Assembly (NCBI GenBank): GCA_947492925.1
Contig: CANLOQ010000001.1
Location: 1,426,001 to 1,490,000 of the forward strand
Reading direction: 5' to 3'
From: an uncultured Sulfitobacter sp.
GTDB taxonomy: Bacteria; Pseudomonadota; Alphaproteobacteria; Rhodobacterales; Rhodobacteraceae
Length of the DNA: 64,000 nt
How positions within the stretch are numbered: position 1 is the first letter of the stretch; each line of letters opens with the position of its first letter. The notes under the pieces were generated by a model. The model ran no database searches, had not been told where the DNA came from, and was given only the letters and a program-made list of their open reading frames with translations. The position numbers and the translations under genes are program-made. Shown piece by piece: positions 1 to 9,578 of this stretch.

Positions 1-422
1 CCGGTTTTGACAGCGATGTGGAAAAGCCCCCCGGGTTTGAGCGCCGTGTGCAGGGCGGCAAGGTGGCGGGGCATGTCCGCGCGGCTGGCGTGCAGCAGGC
101 TGAAGTTCGCCCAGATCCCATCGTAGATGCCGGTGCCGGATATGTCGTCAAAGGATGCAACGCGTGCTGTCACCCCGGGGTGCGTGCCTGCGTGGGCGAC
201 CATTTCGGGCACCGCATCCGTGGCGGTCACGTGGTGCCCCGCAGCGGCGATGACCGCAGCGATATGGCCCGGGCCGCAGCCCAGATCCAGCACCTGCGCA
301 CCGGCGGGCAGATCAGCGATGAATGCCTTGAGTGCGGGGTCGCGTGCGGTGCCGTCCTGTGTAACGGACAGGTATTCATCGACCTTCCGGGCGTAGACCC
401 TGAGGGTTTCGTTATCGGTCAT
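1..422 (-). CDS. SAM-dependent class I methyltransferase (partial, 3' end outside window)
   Basis: The reverse strand reads an open frame from the ATG at 422 to the window edge, so the C-terminus is missing. About 50 residues in is the SAM-binding motif I, VLDLGCGPGH, followed by an acidic strand end (TATDA) and a motif resembling post-I regions of small-molecule methyltransferases. The family transfers a methyl group from S-adenosylmethionine; the substrate cannot be told. The start codon overlaps the stop of the upstream DUF3429 gene (ATGA at 419-422), so the two are probably translationally coupled. Confidence 0.8.
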   Translation of the reverse strand, partial: MTDNETLRVYARKVDEYLSVTQDGTARDPALKAFIADLPAGAQVLDLGCGPGHIAAVIAAAGHHVTATDAVPEMVAHAGTHPGVTARVASFDDISGTGIYDGIWANFSLLHASRADMPRHLAALHTALKPGGLFHIAVKT

Positions 423-877
423 AGGAATATCCCGATGGAAAGGCAGATCACCACGATGCCGGTCAATTGAACCCGCAGGGCCATCCACCAAGCGGGGGCC
501 AGACCCCAGCGGGAAAAGGCGTAGTCAAGGATCAGCAGGCCGATAAAGCCTGTCATCAGATTGCTGAGCGCGCTGACAACGCCGGTGCCGGGCATAAAGA
601 ACCACCACAATGCGGGCAGCACCGAGAGCGCATAGGCCGCTGCCGCCTGACTGCCGGTGGCGGTGGTGGCGAACCCCCAGAGCACACCGGCCATGAAGGG
701 TAGAATGATGCCGCCGTAGCGGATCATGATCAGGCGGCCATCGCCCAGCAGCACCTGCGGCAGCGGCCAGTCGGGTGTGGCAAAGATATTGAGCACCAGA
801 AGGGCGGCCCAGACAAACGGGATCAGCCCGGCAATGCCAAGCAGCAGGGCTGCCGGAGGAATACGTGTGAGAAACAT
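419..877 (-). CDS. DUF3429 family integral membrane protein
   Basis: This 152-residue protein is almost wholly hydrophobic, with four to five predicted membrane segments separated by short loops (for instance GDGRLIMIRYGG near residue 50 and the MPGTG turn near residue 95). The pattern and length match DUF3429 inner-membrane proteins, whose role is not established. It lies in a minus-strand run, 6 bases downstream of the LysE-type exporter and overlapping the methyltransferase start by four bases, so it is likely co-transcribed with both. No catalytic motif is visible. Confidence 0.75.
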   Translation of the reverse strand: MFLTRIPPAALLLGIAGLIPFVWAALLVLNIFATPDWPLPQVLLGDGRLIMIRYGGIILPFMAGVLWGFATTATGSQAAAAYALSVLPALWWFFMPGTGVVSALSNLMTGFIGLLILDYAFSRWGLAPAWWMALRVQLTGIVVICLSIGIFL

Positions 878-883
878 CGTGGG

Positions 884-1498
884 TCAGGCCCGTTCGAGCG
901 CCAGACGCCCGGCGAGGGCGGCGAAGATCGCGGCAAAGGAGCGGTTGAGCCACGCCATCACCCGCTCTGATCCCAGAAGCCAGCGGCGCGCAGCGGCGGC
1001 GAACATGCCGTAGAGGACAAAGACCGCGAAGGTGAGGCCCATGAAGATCAGGCCCATCACCGTCATCTCAAGTGTGGCGAGGGCGGGATTGCCGCTGAGG
1101 AAAGGGGGCAGAAGGGCGAGAAAGAAGATCGAAAGCTTTGGATTCAGGATGTTGATCAGCGCCCCGCGGCGGGCAATGGTCCAGCCGCTGTCGCGGGTTT
1201 TGGTGGCCGAGACCGACAGCGCGCCGCCGGATTTCAGGCTTTGCCACGCCAGATAGAGCAGATAGGCGACACCGGCCCATTTGACGACCGTAAACAGGAC
1301 CGCAGAAGTATGCAGGACGGCAGCCAGCCCCAGCGTTGCGGCGGCAAGGTGCGGGACGATCCCGAAGGTGCAGCCCAATGCGGCCCAGAGCGCGGCACGG
1401 CGGCCCTGACCCAACCCAAGGGCCAGCGTGTAGATGACCCCGGTGCCGGGGGCGAGCACCACGACAAAAGCGGTGAGCAGGAATTGGATTGTTATCAC
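884..1498 (-). CDS. LysE/RhtB family amino-acid exporter
   Basis: The 204-residue protein has the hallmark layout of LysE/RhtB exporters: an N-terminal membrane segment followed by a proline- and glycine-rich stretch (VLAPGTGVIYTLALGLGQG), then a loop ending in NPKLSIFFLALLP near residue 120, and about six hydrophobic segments. These proteins export amino acids or related small metabolites across the inner membrane; the substrate is not predictable from sequence. It sits first in a short minus-strand group with the DUF3429 and methyltransferase genes. Confidence 0.85.
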   Translation of the reverse strand: MITIQFLLTAFVVVLAPGTGVIYTLALGLGQGRRAALWAALGCTFGIVPHLAAATLGLAAVLHTSAVLFTVVKWAGVAYLLYLAWQSLKSGGALSVSATKTRDSGWTIARRGALINILNPKLSIFFLALLPPFLSGNPALATLEMTVMGLIFMGLTFAVFVLYGMFAAAARRWLLGSERVMAWLNRSFAAIFAALAGRLALERA

Positions 1499-1571
1499 CG
1501 GTTTTCCCTTCGTGCGATTCAGGCGCGATCATCTATCGGACGCGCGGCGATGTCCATTGGAAGGCTGTCGA

Positions 1572-2243
1572 TTATCCTTCCGGGACCGACGCCATCAGTC
1601 CGACGGCCCGTGCGCCTTCGGCCAGATCGCTGACAATCAGATGCCCCAGTGCTTTGACAACGGGGTCGGGGGCCACGACATCGGGCACCTGCACGGTGAT
1701 CAGCCCGGCGGCCAGCGCGGCGCGCACGCCGTTGGGCGAATCCTCGAATGCGACGCAGGCGCTGGCGGGCAGGTTCAGCGCCGTTACGGCTGCGAGATAG
1801 ATGTCGGGCGCGGGTTTGCTTTGGTGGACCTGATCACCGCCGATCAGGCTGGGGAAATCCTCTGACAGCCCGGCGCGGGCAAGGTGCTGGTGGGCCTTTT
1901 CCGTGTGGGTTGAGGTTGCGATGATGTAGGGGATAGCGCGGGCGCGCAGGGCGCGCGCCAGCTCCCTGACGCCGGGTTTGACGGATATGCCGGTTTCAAA
2001 GGCGCGGTGGGCGGCGCGGTTCCAAAGCGTGTCGAACTGAACGATATCAGCGCGTCCGGCCAGCCCCTTTGCCAGCCTGCGGCGTCCTTCTTCGGGGTTG
2101 GTGCCGACGAGGCTTGCAAAAAGCGCATCATCGGGGGGCAGACCCTGCAAGGTGCAGGTTTCGCGGAATGTGCGCAGCCAGATCTGTTCCGTGTCCAGCA
2201 GCAGGCCGTCCATGTCAAAGACGACACCGCGGGGCGGCGTCAT
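1572..2243 (-). CDS. HAD-superfamily hydrolase (phosphatase / beta-phosphoglucomutase-like)
   Basis: The 223-residue protein carries the HAD motifs in order: motif [10 protein letters not shown] with the nucleophile aspartate near residue 10, motif II with TSTH near residue 113, and motifs III/IV around KPAPDIYL and [11 protein letters not shown] near residues 145-172. An alpha-helical cap lies between motif I and motif II, as in subclass I phosphatases and beta-phosphoglucomutase. The substrate is unknown; phosphoglycolate or sugar phosphates are typical. Its start overlaps the stop of ispH by four bases (2240-2243), so it follows ispH in one transcript. Confidence 0.85.
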   Translation of the reverse strand: MTPPRGVVFDMDGLLLDTEQIWLRTFRETCTLQGLPPDDALFASLVGTNPEEGRRRLAKGLAGRADIVQFDTLWNRAAHRAFETGISVKPGVRELARALRARAIPYIIATSTHTEKAHQHLARAGLSEDFPSLIGGDQVHQSKPAPDIYLAAVTALNLPASACVAFEDSPNGVRAALAAGLITVQVPDVVAPDPVVKALGHLIVSDLAEGARAVGLMASVPEG

Positions 2244-3190
2244 GCAGGCGCGCGGAGGATGCGGGGCACTTTGAACTCGACGTTTTCCTTTGCGGTCTCG
2301 ACGAGTTCCTGAGTGACATCGTAGCGCGCGCCGAAAGCGTCGATGACCTCGTTGATCAGGACCTCGGGGGCCGATGCACCTGCGGTGATGCCGACGCTTG
2401 AGATGCCTTCAAGGCTGCGCCAGTCGATATCATCCGCCCGCTGAACAAGCTGGGCGTAGTTGCACCCGGCGCGCGCGCCAACTTCGACAAGGCGTTTGGA
2501 GTTTGAGGAATTGGGTGCCCCGACCACCAACATTGCGTCGCATTTGGGGGCCATTGCCTTGACCGCTTCCTGGCGGTTGGTGGTGGCATAACAGATGTCT
2601 TCCTTGTGCGGTCCGACGATGGCCGGGAACCGGGCCTGAAGGGCAGCCACGATATCGGCGGTGTCATCAACACTGAGGGTGGTCTGGGTGACATAAGCCA
2701 GCTTTTCGGGGTCGCGCACGTCAACGCGTGCCACATCATCGGGCGTTTCGACAAGCAGCACTTCGCCGGGTGGCAACTGACCCATCGTGCCCACGGTTTC
2801 GGGATGGCCTTCGTGGCCGATCATGATCATTTGCAGGCCCGCGTCTGCGTGGCGCTGCGCTTCGATGTGGACCTTGCTGACCAGCGGGCAGGTGGCATCG
2901 ACATAGACCATCTGCCGTGCGGCGGCGGCGGTGGGAACGGATTTTGGCACCCCGTGCGCGGAAAAGATCACCGGGCGGTCATCGGGGCATTCATCAAGTT
3001 CCTCGACAAAGATCGCGCCCTTGTCGCGCAAGCCGTCCACCACAAATTTGTTGTGCACGATTTCGTGACGCACGTAGACGGGCGCGCCCCATTTCTCCAA
3101 CGCCATCTCGACAATCTTGATCGCGCGGTCGACGCCGGCACAAAACCCGCGTGGCGCGGCAAGATAGAGAGTGAGGGGGGGCTTTGTCAT
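2240..3190 (-). CDS. ispH: 4-hydroxy-3-methylbut-2-enyl diphosphate reductase
   Basis: IspH (LytB) is the last enzyme of the MEP isoprenoid pathway, reducing HMBPP to IPP and DMAPP with a [4Fe-4S] cluster. The 316-residue length is normal. Three cluster cysteines are visible: [11 protein letters not shown] near residue 17, [11 protein letters not shown] near residue 100 and DICYATTNR near residue 200. The catalytic-region glutamate lies in the HGHPE-type stretch ([11 protein letters not shown]). A clear AAGGAG ribosome-binding site lies just upstream of the ATG. The HAD gene overlaps its stop. Confidence 0.97.
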   Translation of the reverse strand: MTKPPLTLYLAAPRGFCAGVDRAIKIVEMALEKWGAPVYVRHEIVHNKFVVDGLRDKGAIFVEELDECPDDRPVIFSAHGVPKSVPTAAAARQMVYVDATCPLVSKVHIEAQRHADAGLQMIMIGHEGHPETVGTMGQLPPGEVLLVETPDDVARVDVRDPEKLAYVTQTTLSVDDTADIVAALQARFPAIVGPHKEDICYATTNRQEAVKAMAPKCDAMLVVGAPNSSNSKRLVEVGARAGCNYAQLVQRADDIDWRSLEGISSVGITAGASAPEVLINEVIDAFGARYDVTQELVETAKENVEFKVPRILRAPA

Positions 3191-3255
3191 GCGGACGCTC
3201 CTTGCGGTTGTCCCAGACTTAATCAGTGAAGCCTGCCGGGTCCAGTGCGCAGCGC

Positions 3256-3798
3256 TTAGCTTTCCTGCTCGCGGGGCGGGCGGCCAATCACCTCGCGGAG
3301 GTCTTCGAGTTCGATGAAGTTGTCCACCTGACGGCGCAGATCATCCGAGATCATCGGTGGCTGGCTGCGGATGGTCGACACACATGAGACGCGCACGCCC
3401 TGACGTTGCAGGCTTTCGACCAGCGGGCGGAAATCACCGTCGCCGGAAAAGATGACAATGTGGTCCACATGCGGGGCCAGTTCCATCGCGTCCACGGCCA
3501 ATTCGATGTCCATGTTGCCCTTGACCTTACGGCGGCCCATGCTGTCGGTGTATTCCTTGGCCGGTTTGGTGACCATCGTGAAGCCGTTGTAGTTCAGCCA
3601 GTCCACCAAGGGGCGGATCGGGGAATATTCGTCGTTTTCAAGAAGCGCGGTGTAATAGAACGCCCTGAGCAATTTGCCGCGACGCATGAATTCATGGCGC
3701 AACAATTTATAATCAATATCAAACCCAAGCGTTTTTGCGGCGGCGTAAAGGTTGGACCCGTCTATGAAAAGCGCCAACCGCTCGTCTTTATAAAACAT
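3256..3798 (-). CDS. NYN (PIN-like) domain protein, LabA/DUF88 family
   Basis: The protein has the NYN nuclease-like core: [11 protein letters not shown] near the N-terminus supplies the first aspartate and the conserved asparagine, [13 protein letters not shown] the middle acidic residues, and [11 protein letters not shown] the last aspartate pair. The family is related to PIN/FLAP RNases and is thought to act on RNA, but a substrate is not known. I prefer the ATG at 3798 (180 residues) because an AAGGA site precedes it and the conserved domain begins at once; an ATG at 3834 would add 12 residues. It diverges from folK. Confidence 0.8.
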   Translation of the reverse strand: MFYKDERLALFIDGSNLYAAAKTLGFDIDYKLLRHEFMRRGKLLRAFYYTALLENDEYSPIRPLVDWLNYNGFTMVTKPAKEYTDSMGRRKVKGNMDIELAVDAMELAPHVDHIVIFSGDGDFRPLVESLQRQGVRVSCVSTIRSQPPMISDDLRRQVDNFIELEDLREVIGRPPREQES

Positions 3799-3923
3799 TC
3801 CAAATCCTTCCGACGTACCCGTCGCCAATGCCATGACCTTGATTTAGTATCGTGCAGGTCTGATGAAAGAGCTTTAGACAATATTCGTTCTAATTGCGCT
3901 GATGGGCGCCTAACTACAATTTT

Positions 3924-3951
3924 TTGACCATGCTGCAAGCCCGACTTTAAG
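3924..3951 (+). promoter_or_regulatory. Candidate sigma-70 type promoter for folK
   Basis: TTGACC (five of six bases of the -35 consensus) is followed after 16 bases by TTTAAG (four of six of the -10 consensus), ending about 17 bases before the folK ATG. It lies in the 170-base AT-richer gap that separates the divergent NYN gene and folK. This is a pattern match only. Confidence 0.35.
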
Positions 3952-3968
3952 GGGAAAATCGCGAAAGA

Positions 3969-4538
3969 ATGCTCAGATCACGGCCAACAATACTTTTGGC
4001 GCTTGGCGCTAACCTTGCGTCATCCGCCGGTTCCCCGGTACAGACGCTCGTTTCAGCGTTGAAACACCTCGAAAATGAGGGTGCCACGATTCGCGACACC
4101 AGTTCTTTTTATAGCACACCGGCATTCCCTGCGGGCAATGGGCCGGATTTTGTGAACGCAGCGGCACATATTCGCGCAGACTGGACACCCGCCGCCACGC
4201 TGGAAATACTGCACCGGATCGAGGCGGCGCTGGGACGGACGCGGGATGTGCGCTGGGGACAGCGGACGCTGGATATTGATCTCATCGCCTATGACGATCT
4301 GGTGTTGCCTGACCTTCAGACCCACGCCCGCTGGCGCGACATGACCCTGGACGGGCAGATGGCACAGACCCCTGACACGCTGATCCTGCCACATCCGCGC
4401 ATGCATGAACGTGCCTTTGTGCTGGTGCCTTTAGCCGATGTTGCGCCGGACTGGCGGCATCCGGTTCTGGGCCGCAGTGTGGTTGAGTTGCGCGATGGCC
4501 TGTCCGACGAGATGCTGGCAGAGGTGCGCAGGCTGTAA
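3969..4538 (+). CDS. folK: 2-amino-4-hydroxy-6-hydroxymethyldihydropteridine diphosphokinase
   Basis: FolK (HPPK) transfers pyrophosphate from ATP to 6-hydroxymethyl-dihydropterin in folate synthesis. The 189-residue protein begins with ALGANL (the GSN-like pterin-binding turn), has the PPPK signature around RWGQRTLDIDLIAYDD near residues 95-110 with the paired aspartates that bind Mg-ATP, and ends with ILPHPRMHERAFVLVPLADV. Length is slightly above the 160-170 typical of enterobacteria, with a longer mid-section before LPHPR. It stands alone upstream of rpoZ; there is no folP or folB beside it. Confidence 0.93.
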   Translation: MLRSRPTILLALGANLASSAGSPVQTLVSALKHLENEGATIRDTSSFYSTPAFPAGNGPDFVNAAAHIRADWTPAATLEILHRIEAALGRTRDVRWGQRTLDIDLIAYDDLVLPDLQTHARWRDMTLDGQMAQTPDTLILPHPRMHERAFVLVPLADVAPDWRHPVLGRSVVELRDGLSDEMLAEVRRL

Positions 4539-4613
4539 TATCAGCTTGTAAATCCGCACGATCCCGCCTATCTAGCCGCCTTCAGAGCGCTTTTTGAGAA
4601 ATTGGAGACGGCC

Positions 4614-4967
4614 ATGGCCCGCGTAACCGTAGAAGATTGTGTCGACAAGGTTCCAAACCGGTTCGAGCTGGTGATGCTGGCGGCCCACCGGGCGCGCGAG
4701 ATTTCTGCCGGTTCCCCCGTCACCGTGGACCGTGACAACGACAAGAACCCGGTCGTGTCCCTGCGTGAGATCGCGGATGAAACGCAGTCTGCCGATGACC
4801 TGCGCGAGCGTCTGATTGAAAGCAACCAGAGCCAGATCGAGGTGGATGAGCCCGAAGAGGACGCAATGGCGCTGCTGATGGGTGCCGAACAGGACAAGCC
4901 AGAAGAAGACAGCATGTCCGAGGAAATGCTGCTGCGGCAGTTGATGGCGGCACAGGGACAGGGCTGA
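4614..4967 (+). CDS. rpoZ: DNA-directed RNA polymerase omega subunit
   Basis: Omega is the small assembly subunit of RNA polymerase and in proteobacteria forms part of a ppGpp-binding site. The 117-residue product starts MARVTVEDC, then [16 protein letters not shown], with [11 protein letters not shown] further on, the diagnostic RpoZ pattern; the acidic C-terminal tail is typical of alphaproteobacteria. I chose the ATG at 4614 rather than the in-frame ATG at 4602 because RpoZ proteins start at MARVT and GAGA lies upstream at normal distance. The next gene is rsh, a conserved pairing. Confidence 0.95.
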   Translation: MARVTVEDCVDKVPNRFELVMLAAHRAREISAGSPVTVDRDNDKNPVVSLREIADETQSADDLRERLIESNQSQIEVDEPEEDAMALLMGAEQDKPEEDSMSEEMLLRQLMAAQGQG

Positions 4968-5002
4968 CGCGCCCTGCACCCCCGTCAGGGGCTTGAGGCA
5001 GA

Positions 5003-7132
5003 ATGCTGGATACGACCGAAATCACTGCCGATGATCTGGTCGCCCTGGTCCGGGCCTACAACCCCAAAACCAATGAAAAGAAACTGCGCGCGGCCTATGA
5101 TTTTGGCCGCGACATGCACGAGGGGCAATTGCGCCATTCGGGCGAGCCGTATTTTACGCATCCGGTTGCGGTTGCGGCGATACTGACGGAGCAGCGGCTG
5201 GATGATGCCACCATCATCACGGCCCTTTTGCACGACACCGTCGAAGACACCCGCGCGTCATACTCTGATATTGAGCGTTTGTTCAGCGGTGAGGTGGCGG
5301 AACTGGTCGATGGGGTGACCAAGCTGACCAATCTGCAGCTTAATTCCACCGAGACGAAGCAGGCTGAGAATTTTCGTAAGCTTTTCATGGCCATGTCCAA
5401 GGATTTGCGGGTCATCCTTGTGAAGCTTGCCGACCGCCTGCACAACATGCGCACGATCAAGGCGATGCGGCCCGACAAGCAGGCGCAGAAAGCACGCGAG
5501 ACGATGGATATCTACGCACCGCTTGCAGGCCGCATGGGCATGCAGTGGATGCGCGAGGAGCTTGAGGATCTGTCCTTCAAGGTGCTGAACGCCGAGGGCC
5601 GTGCCAGTATCATCCGCCGCTTTATCTCGCTTCAGCGCGAGACGGGCGATGTGATTCAGCGGATCACCGGGGACATGCGCAGCGAACTGGACAAGGCCGG
5701 TGTCAAAGCCGAGGTTTTTGGCCGCGCGAAAAAACCCTATTCGATCTGGCGCAAGATGGAGGAAAAGGAACAGAGCTTTTCCCGTCTGTCCGACATCTAT
5801 GGGTTCCGGGTGCTGACCGAGACGGAGGAGGATTGTTACCGCACTTTGGGCGCGATCCACGGGCGCTGGCGCGCGGTGCCGGGGCGGTTCAAGGATTACA
5901 TCAGCCAGCCCAAATCCAACGGTTACCGGTCCATTCACACAACAGTGTCGGGGCGTGACGGCAAACGTGTCGAAGTACAGATCAGAACCCGTCAGATGCA
6001 CGATGTGGCCGAAAGCGGTGTTGCCGCGCATTGGTCCTACCGCGACGGCGTGCGGTCAAAGAACCCCTTTGCGGTTGATCCGGCCAAGTGGATTTCACAG
6101 CTGAGCGAACAGTTTGACGCGGAAGAGAATCACGAGGATTTTCTGGAGGCGGTCAAGCTGGAGATGTACGCCGATCAGGTGTTTTGCTTTACGCCCAAGG
6201 GCGAGGTGGTCAAGCTGCCCCGCGGTGCGACGCCGATTGATTTTGCCTATGCCATTCACACGCGGATCGGCAATTCCTGTGTCGGGGCCAAGGTGGACGG
6301 GATGCGCGTGCCGCTTTGGACGCGGGTGAAAAACGGCCAGTCGATCGAGATTATCCGCGCGCAGGGCCAGACGCCGCAGCCGACATGGCTGGACATTGCG
6401 ACCACCGGCAAGGCGAAGTCCGCGATCCGCCGGTCCCTGCGCGAGGAAGACCGGGCGCGGTTTGTGAAACTGGGGCAGGAACTGGCGCGGTCGGCCTTTG
6501 CCCAGGTGGGCAAACGCGCGACGGACAAGGCGCTGCGCACGGCGGCCAAGAACATGCGTCTGGATGGCGCGCAGGCGCTGTTGGCGCAGCTTGGCAGTTC
6601 AGAGATCACGGGCCGCGAGGTGGTGCAGGCGGTCTATCCTGACAGCACGCCGAAAGCGGGCGATCAGATTGACGTAAAGTCCGCCGTTGTGGGCCTTGAG
6701 CCGGGTCAGTCCTTTACCCGCGCGCCCTGCTGCAACCCGCTGCCGGGTGAACGGATTGTCGGAATCACCTTTCGCGGCGAAGGCGTGACCGTACACGCCA
6801 TCGATTGTGCCCGTCTGTCAGAATATGAGGACCAGCCCGACCGCTGGATCGATCTGCGCTGGCATGACGGCAACCACCCCGCAGTCTATGGTGCGGTCAT
6901 TGACGTGACGGTGGGCAACGGCGCGGGGGTTCTGGGCCGCATCTGCACCTTGATCGGAGAGGCGTCGGCCAATATCTCTGATCTGGAATTTCTTGAGCGC
7001 AAACCTGACTTTTACCGCATTCTGTTCTATCTCGATCTTAGGGACGTTGCGCACCTGCATTCGCTGATGCTGACGCTTGAGGCAGAAAGCGATGTGGCGG
7101 CGATCAGGAGATTCCGCAAAATTGACGCGTAA
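5003..7132 (+). CDS. rsh: Bifunctional (p)ppGpp synthetase/hydrolase, RSH family
   Basis: The 709-residue protein has the complete RSH domain order: an HD hydrolase domain (HPVAVAAI near residue 52 and LLHDTVEDT near residue 76), the RelA/SpoT nucleotidyltransferase domain (GFRVLTET near residue 268, SQPKSNGYRSIHTTVSG near 300-315), a TGS domain (VFCFTPKGEV near 395, GATPIDFAYAIHT) and a C-terminal ACT domain. The intact HD and synthetase motifs argue for both making and degrading (p)ppGpp, as for the usual single RSH of alphaproteobacteria. It follows rpoZ by 35 bases. The gene is also named spoT or relA in databases. Confidence 0.95.
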   Translation: MLDTTEITADDLVALVRAYNPKTNEKKLRAAYDFGRDMHEGQLRHSGEPYFTHPVAVAAILTEQRLDDATIITALLHDTVEDTRASYSDIERLFSGEVAELVDGVTKLTNLQLNSTETKQAENFRKLFMAMSKDLRVILVKLADRLHNMRTIKAMRPDKQAQKARETMDIYAPLAGRMGMQWMREELEDLSFKVLNAEGRASIIRRFISLQRETGDVIQRITGDMRSELDKAGVKAEVFGRAKKPYSIWRKMEEKEQSFSRLSDIYGFRVLTETEEDCYRTLGAIHGRWRAVPGRFKDYISQPKSNGYRSIHTTVSGRDGKRVEVQIRTRQMHDVAESGVAAHWSYRDGVRSKNPFAVDPAKWISQLSEQFDAEENHEDFLEAVKLEMYADQVFCFTPKGEVVKLPRGATPIDFAYAIHTRIGNSCVGAKVDGMRVPLWTRVKNGQSIEIIRAQGQTPQPTWLDIATTGKAKSAIRRSLREEDRARFVKLGQELARSAFAQVGKRATDKALRTAAKNMRLDGAQALLAQLGSSEITGREVVQAVYPDSTPKAGDQIDVKSAVVGLEPGQSFTRAPCCNPLPGERIVGITFRGEGVTVHAIDCARLSEYEDQPDRWIDLRWHDGNHPAVYGAVIDVTVGNGAGVLGRICTLIGEASANISDLEFLERKPDFYRILFYLDLRDVAHLHSLMLTLEAESDVAAIRRFRKIDA

Positions 7133-7202
7133 TCGCCCATGAGATGACTTTGAAATGGAAGACCCTTGGCGGGTGACCCATCACTAACGCAGGACCGATG
7201 AC

Positions 7203-7868
7203 TTGATTTTCAAACGCCGCGATCCAAAGCCGACATTGCGTGCGATGGCCGAGTTTTTGTGGCCGCGCGGCGGTTGGGCGCGCGCGTTTCACTATGTCCG
7301 TCACAGGATGAAACGGCTGCCTGATAGTCCCGAACGCATTGCACGCGGGGTCTGGGCCGGGGTTTTCGTGACCTTTACGCCGCTTTTCGGGTTCCACTTT
7401 GTCGTTGCCGTGCTGCTGGCCCGTCTGATGAAGGGGAATATGGTTGCGTCGCTGATGGCGACCTTTGTGGGCAATCCGCTGACCTTTGTGTTTATCGCGC
7501 TGGCGTCCCTTAAGACCGGGCACTGGATCCTTGGCACCGAGTTGCAGGAAGGGGAGCTGCGCGCGCTGAGCCGGAAGTTTGGGGATGCGGGCAGTGATCT
7601 GTGGCACAACTTTGTCGCCATTTTCACCGATGCGCAGATGGATTGGTCGGGGCTGGCGATTTTTTCACGTGATGTGTTCTATCCCTATCTGATCGGCGGG
7701 ATCATCCCCGGCGTCATCTTTGCGACCATCGCCTATTACCTTGCGGTGCCGATACTGGTGGCCTACCAAAAACGGCGTCGGGGATTGATCAAGGCCAAGT
7801 TTGAGGCGCTGAAAGCCAAGACCGCCGCCAAGGCGGAAGCAAAGCGCCGGGCCGATGAAGTGAAGTAA
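7203..7868 (+). CDS. DUF2062 domain membrane protein
   Basis: The 221-residue protein starts with a basic region, then the DUF2062 block: [25 protein letters not shown] near residues 38-65, a second hydrophobic segment around [13 protein letters not shown], and a final membrane segment ([19 protein letters not shown]) before a strongly basic, alanine-lysine-rich tail. The start codon is a TTG at 7203, chosen because no ATG is available before the conserved domain. The function of DUF2062 proteins is unknown; they are inner-membrane proteins. It is 10 bases upstream of pdxJ and likely co-transcribed. Confidence 0.8.
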   Translation: MIFKRRDPKPTLRAMAEFLWPRGGWARAFHYVRHRMKRLPDSPERIARGVWAGVFVTFTPLFGFHFVVAVLLARLMKGNMVASLMATFVGNPLTFVFIALASLKTGHWILGTELQEGELRALSRKFGDAGSDLWHNFVAIFTDAQMDWSGLAIFSRDVFYPYLIGGIIPGVIFATIAYYLAVPILVAYQKRRRGLIKAKFEALKAKTAAKAEAKRRADEVK

Positions 7869-7878
7869 AGGAAGCGAC

Positions 7879-8628
7879 ATGGGATCCACAGAAAAGCTGC
7901 GTCTTGGCGTGAACATCGACCACGTTGCAACCGTGCGGAATGCGCGCGGCGGGGCCTATCCTGATCCCCTGCGTGCCGCGCGTATTGCCGAACAGGCCGG
8001 CGCCGACGGCATCACGGCGCATCTGCGTGAGGACCGCCGCCACATCTCGGACGCGGACATCGAGGGACTGATGGAGGTCCTTAGTGTGCCACTGAACTTT
8101 GAAATGGCCGCGACGGATGAAATGCAGAAAATTGCGCTGCGTCACAAACCGCACGCGGTCTGCATCGTGCCTGAAAAGCGCGAGGAGCGTACAACCGAAG
8201 GCGGGCTTGAGGTTGCGCGTGAGGAAAACAAGCTGGCGCATTTCATCGCGCCGCTGCGTGATGCGGGCAGCCGGGTCAGCATCTTTATTGCGGCAGACCC
8301 GCGCCAGATCGAGGCGGCAAACCGGATCGGGGCCGAAGTGATCGAATTGCACACCGGGGCTTATTGCGATGCCTTTGCCGAAGGCCGGTTTGAAGAGGCC
8401 GACGCCGAATTGGCCAAGCTGCGCGATATGTCGACATTTGCGCACAGCCTTGGGCTGGAGGTGCACGCCGGTCATGGTCTGACCTATGATACCGTGTCCC
8501 CCGTGGCCGCGTTCAAGGAAGTGCGCGAACTGAACATCGGGCATTTTCTGATTGGCGAATCGATCTTTCTGGGGCTGGAGCCCGCCATTGCAGAAATGCG
8601 CCGTCTGATGGACGAGGCCCGCGCGTGA
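7879..8628 (+). CDS. pdxJ: Pyridoxine 5'-phosphate synthase
   Basis: PdxJ condenses 3-amino-2-oxopropyl phosphate with 1-deoxyxylulose 5-phosphate to make pyridoxine 5'-phosphate, the last ring-forming step of DXP-dependent vitamin B6 synthesis. The 249-residue protein opens with [17 protein letters not shown], carries the catalytic HLREDRRHI motif near residue 50, [11 protein letters not shown] near residue 155 and the phosphate-binding HAGHGLTYD near residue 200. The AAGGAAG ribosome-binding site 8 bases before the ATG supports the start. The last codon overlaps the GTG of the next gene. Confidence 0.96.
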   Translation: MGSTEKLRLGVNIDHVATVRNARGGAYPDPLRAARIAEQAGADGITAHLREDRRHISDADIEGLMEVLSVPLNFEMAATDEMQKIALRHKPHAVCIVPEKREERTTEGGLEVAREENKLAHFIAPLRDAGSRVSIFIAADPRQIEAANRIGAEVIELHTGAYCDAFAEGRFEEADAELAKLRDMSTFAHSLGLEVHAGHGLTYDTVSPVAAFKEVRELNIGHFLIGESIFLGLEPAIAEMRRLMDEARA

Positions 8629-9098
8629 GCGATACTGCCACGCCGACCGATACGGAACGCGCGGTAATCGCACAGATCAACGCATGGGCCGTGAAGATCG
8701 CGCAAGACGAGGGTAAACCCGCCTTTACCGCGGCGATACTGAAAGACGACAGCGAACTGGTGCGCGGGCGAAACACCGCAACGCAGAACGAAAATGCCAC
8801 CCTGCACGCCGAGGTCGTGACCATCGGGCTGGCCAGTGATGCGCTGGGCACGCGGCGGCTTGCGGGGTGCACGCTGGTGTCGTCCTGTCAGCCCTGCGAG
8901 ATGTGTCTGGCGGCTATGCGCTGGGCCGGGATTGACCGGGTGATTTTCAGTGCGCGTCAGGAAGACATAGATGCGCAGATGTTCCGTTTTCCGGGCCTGA
9001 AGCTGAGGGATTATCACGCGGCCTGTGGTGGCGCATTTGAGTATGCGGGCGGTGTACACGCCGATATGGTGACGCATTTATACCGGTTGGACGGCTGA
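8625..9098 (+). CDS. Zinc-dependent nucleoside deaminase (cytidine/guanine deaminase superfamily)
   Basis: The 157-residue protein has the zinc-binding signature of the cytidine deaminase fold: HAEVVTIGL near residue 65 (His ligand and catalytic Glu) and [13 protein letters not shown] near residue 92 (PCxxC ligands). Length and the CE-MCL pattern resemble bacterial nucleoside/guanine deaminases rather than the tRNA enzyme TadA. The start is a GTG that overlaps the pdxJ stop (GTGA at 8625-8628), pointing to translational coupling. Its insertion between pdxJ and acpS, which are adjacent in many proteobacteria, is a local peculiarity. Confidence 0.85.
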   Translation: MSDTATPTDTERAVIAQINAWAVKIAQDEGKPAFTAAILKDDSELVRGRNTATQNENATLHAEVVTIGLASDALGTRRLAGCTLVSSCQPCEMCLAAMRWAGIDRVIFSARQEDIDAQMFRFPGLKLRDYHAACGGAFEYAGGVHADMVTHLYRLDG

Positions 9099-9101
9099 TC
9101 C

Positions 9102-9524
9102 ATGATACTTGGCGTCGGCACGGACCTTGCCAATATCGAGCGCATTCAGGGCACGCTGGACCGCTTTGGCGACCGTTTCCGCAACCGTGTGTTTACCGAG
9201 GTAGAGCAACGCAAGGCCGAACGTCGCCGTGACGTGGCGGGGACCTATGCCAAACGCTGGGCCGCGAAGGAGGCGTGTTCAAAAGCGCTGGGCACGGGGC
9301 TGCGCATGGGGATTGCGTGGCGGGATATGGCGGTCAGCAATCTGGCGACGGGGCAGCCGGTGATGCAGGTGACGGGATGGGCCGCCGAACGGCTGGAAAG
9401 CATGACGCCTACGGGCCACGAGGCCATCATTCACGTGACGTTGACGGACGATCATCCGTGGGCGCAGGCCTTTGTTGTGATTGAAGCGCGGCCAATCGCT
9501 GGTGCGGGCGCGCCGCTGCCTTGA
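9102..9524 (+). CDS. acpS: Holo-[acyl-carrier-protein] synthase
   Basis: AcpS transfers 4'-phosphopantetheine from CoA to apo-ACP, activating fatty-acid synthesis. The 140-residue product has the N-terminal [14 protein letters not shown] with the Mg-binding aspartate, RVFTEVE near residue 32, and [16 protein letters not shown] near residues 50-65 with the catalytic Glu-Lys region. These are the signature elements and the length is normal. It starts 3 bases after the deaminase stop, and lepB follows after 54 bases. Confidence 0.94.
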   Translation: MILGVGTDLANIERIQGTLDRFGDRFRNRVFTEVEQRKAERRRDVAGTYAKRWAAKEACSKALGTGLRMGIAWRDMAVSNLATGQPVMQVTGWAAERLESMTPTGHEAIIHVTLTDDHPWAQAFVVIEARPIAGAGAPLP

Positions 9525-9578
9525 CAGTACCGCGTCCCGCCCGCATGTAACCCCAAACCCTGACGAAGAGGACGCGGC

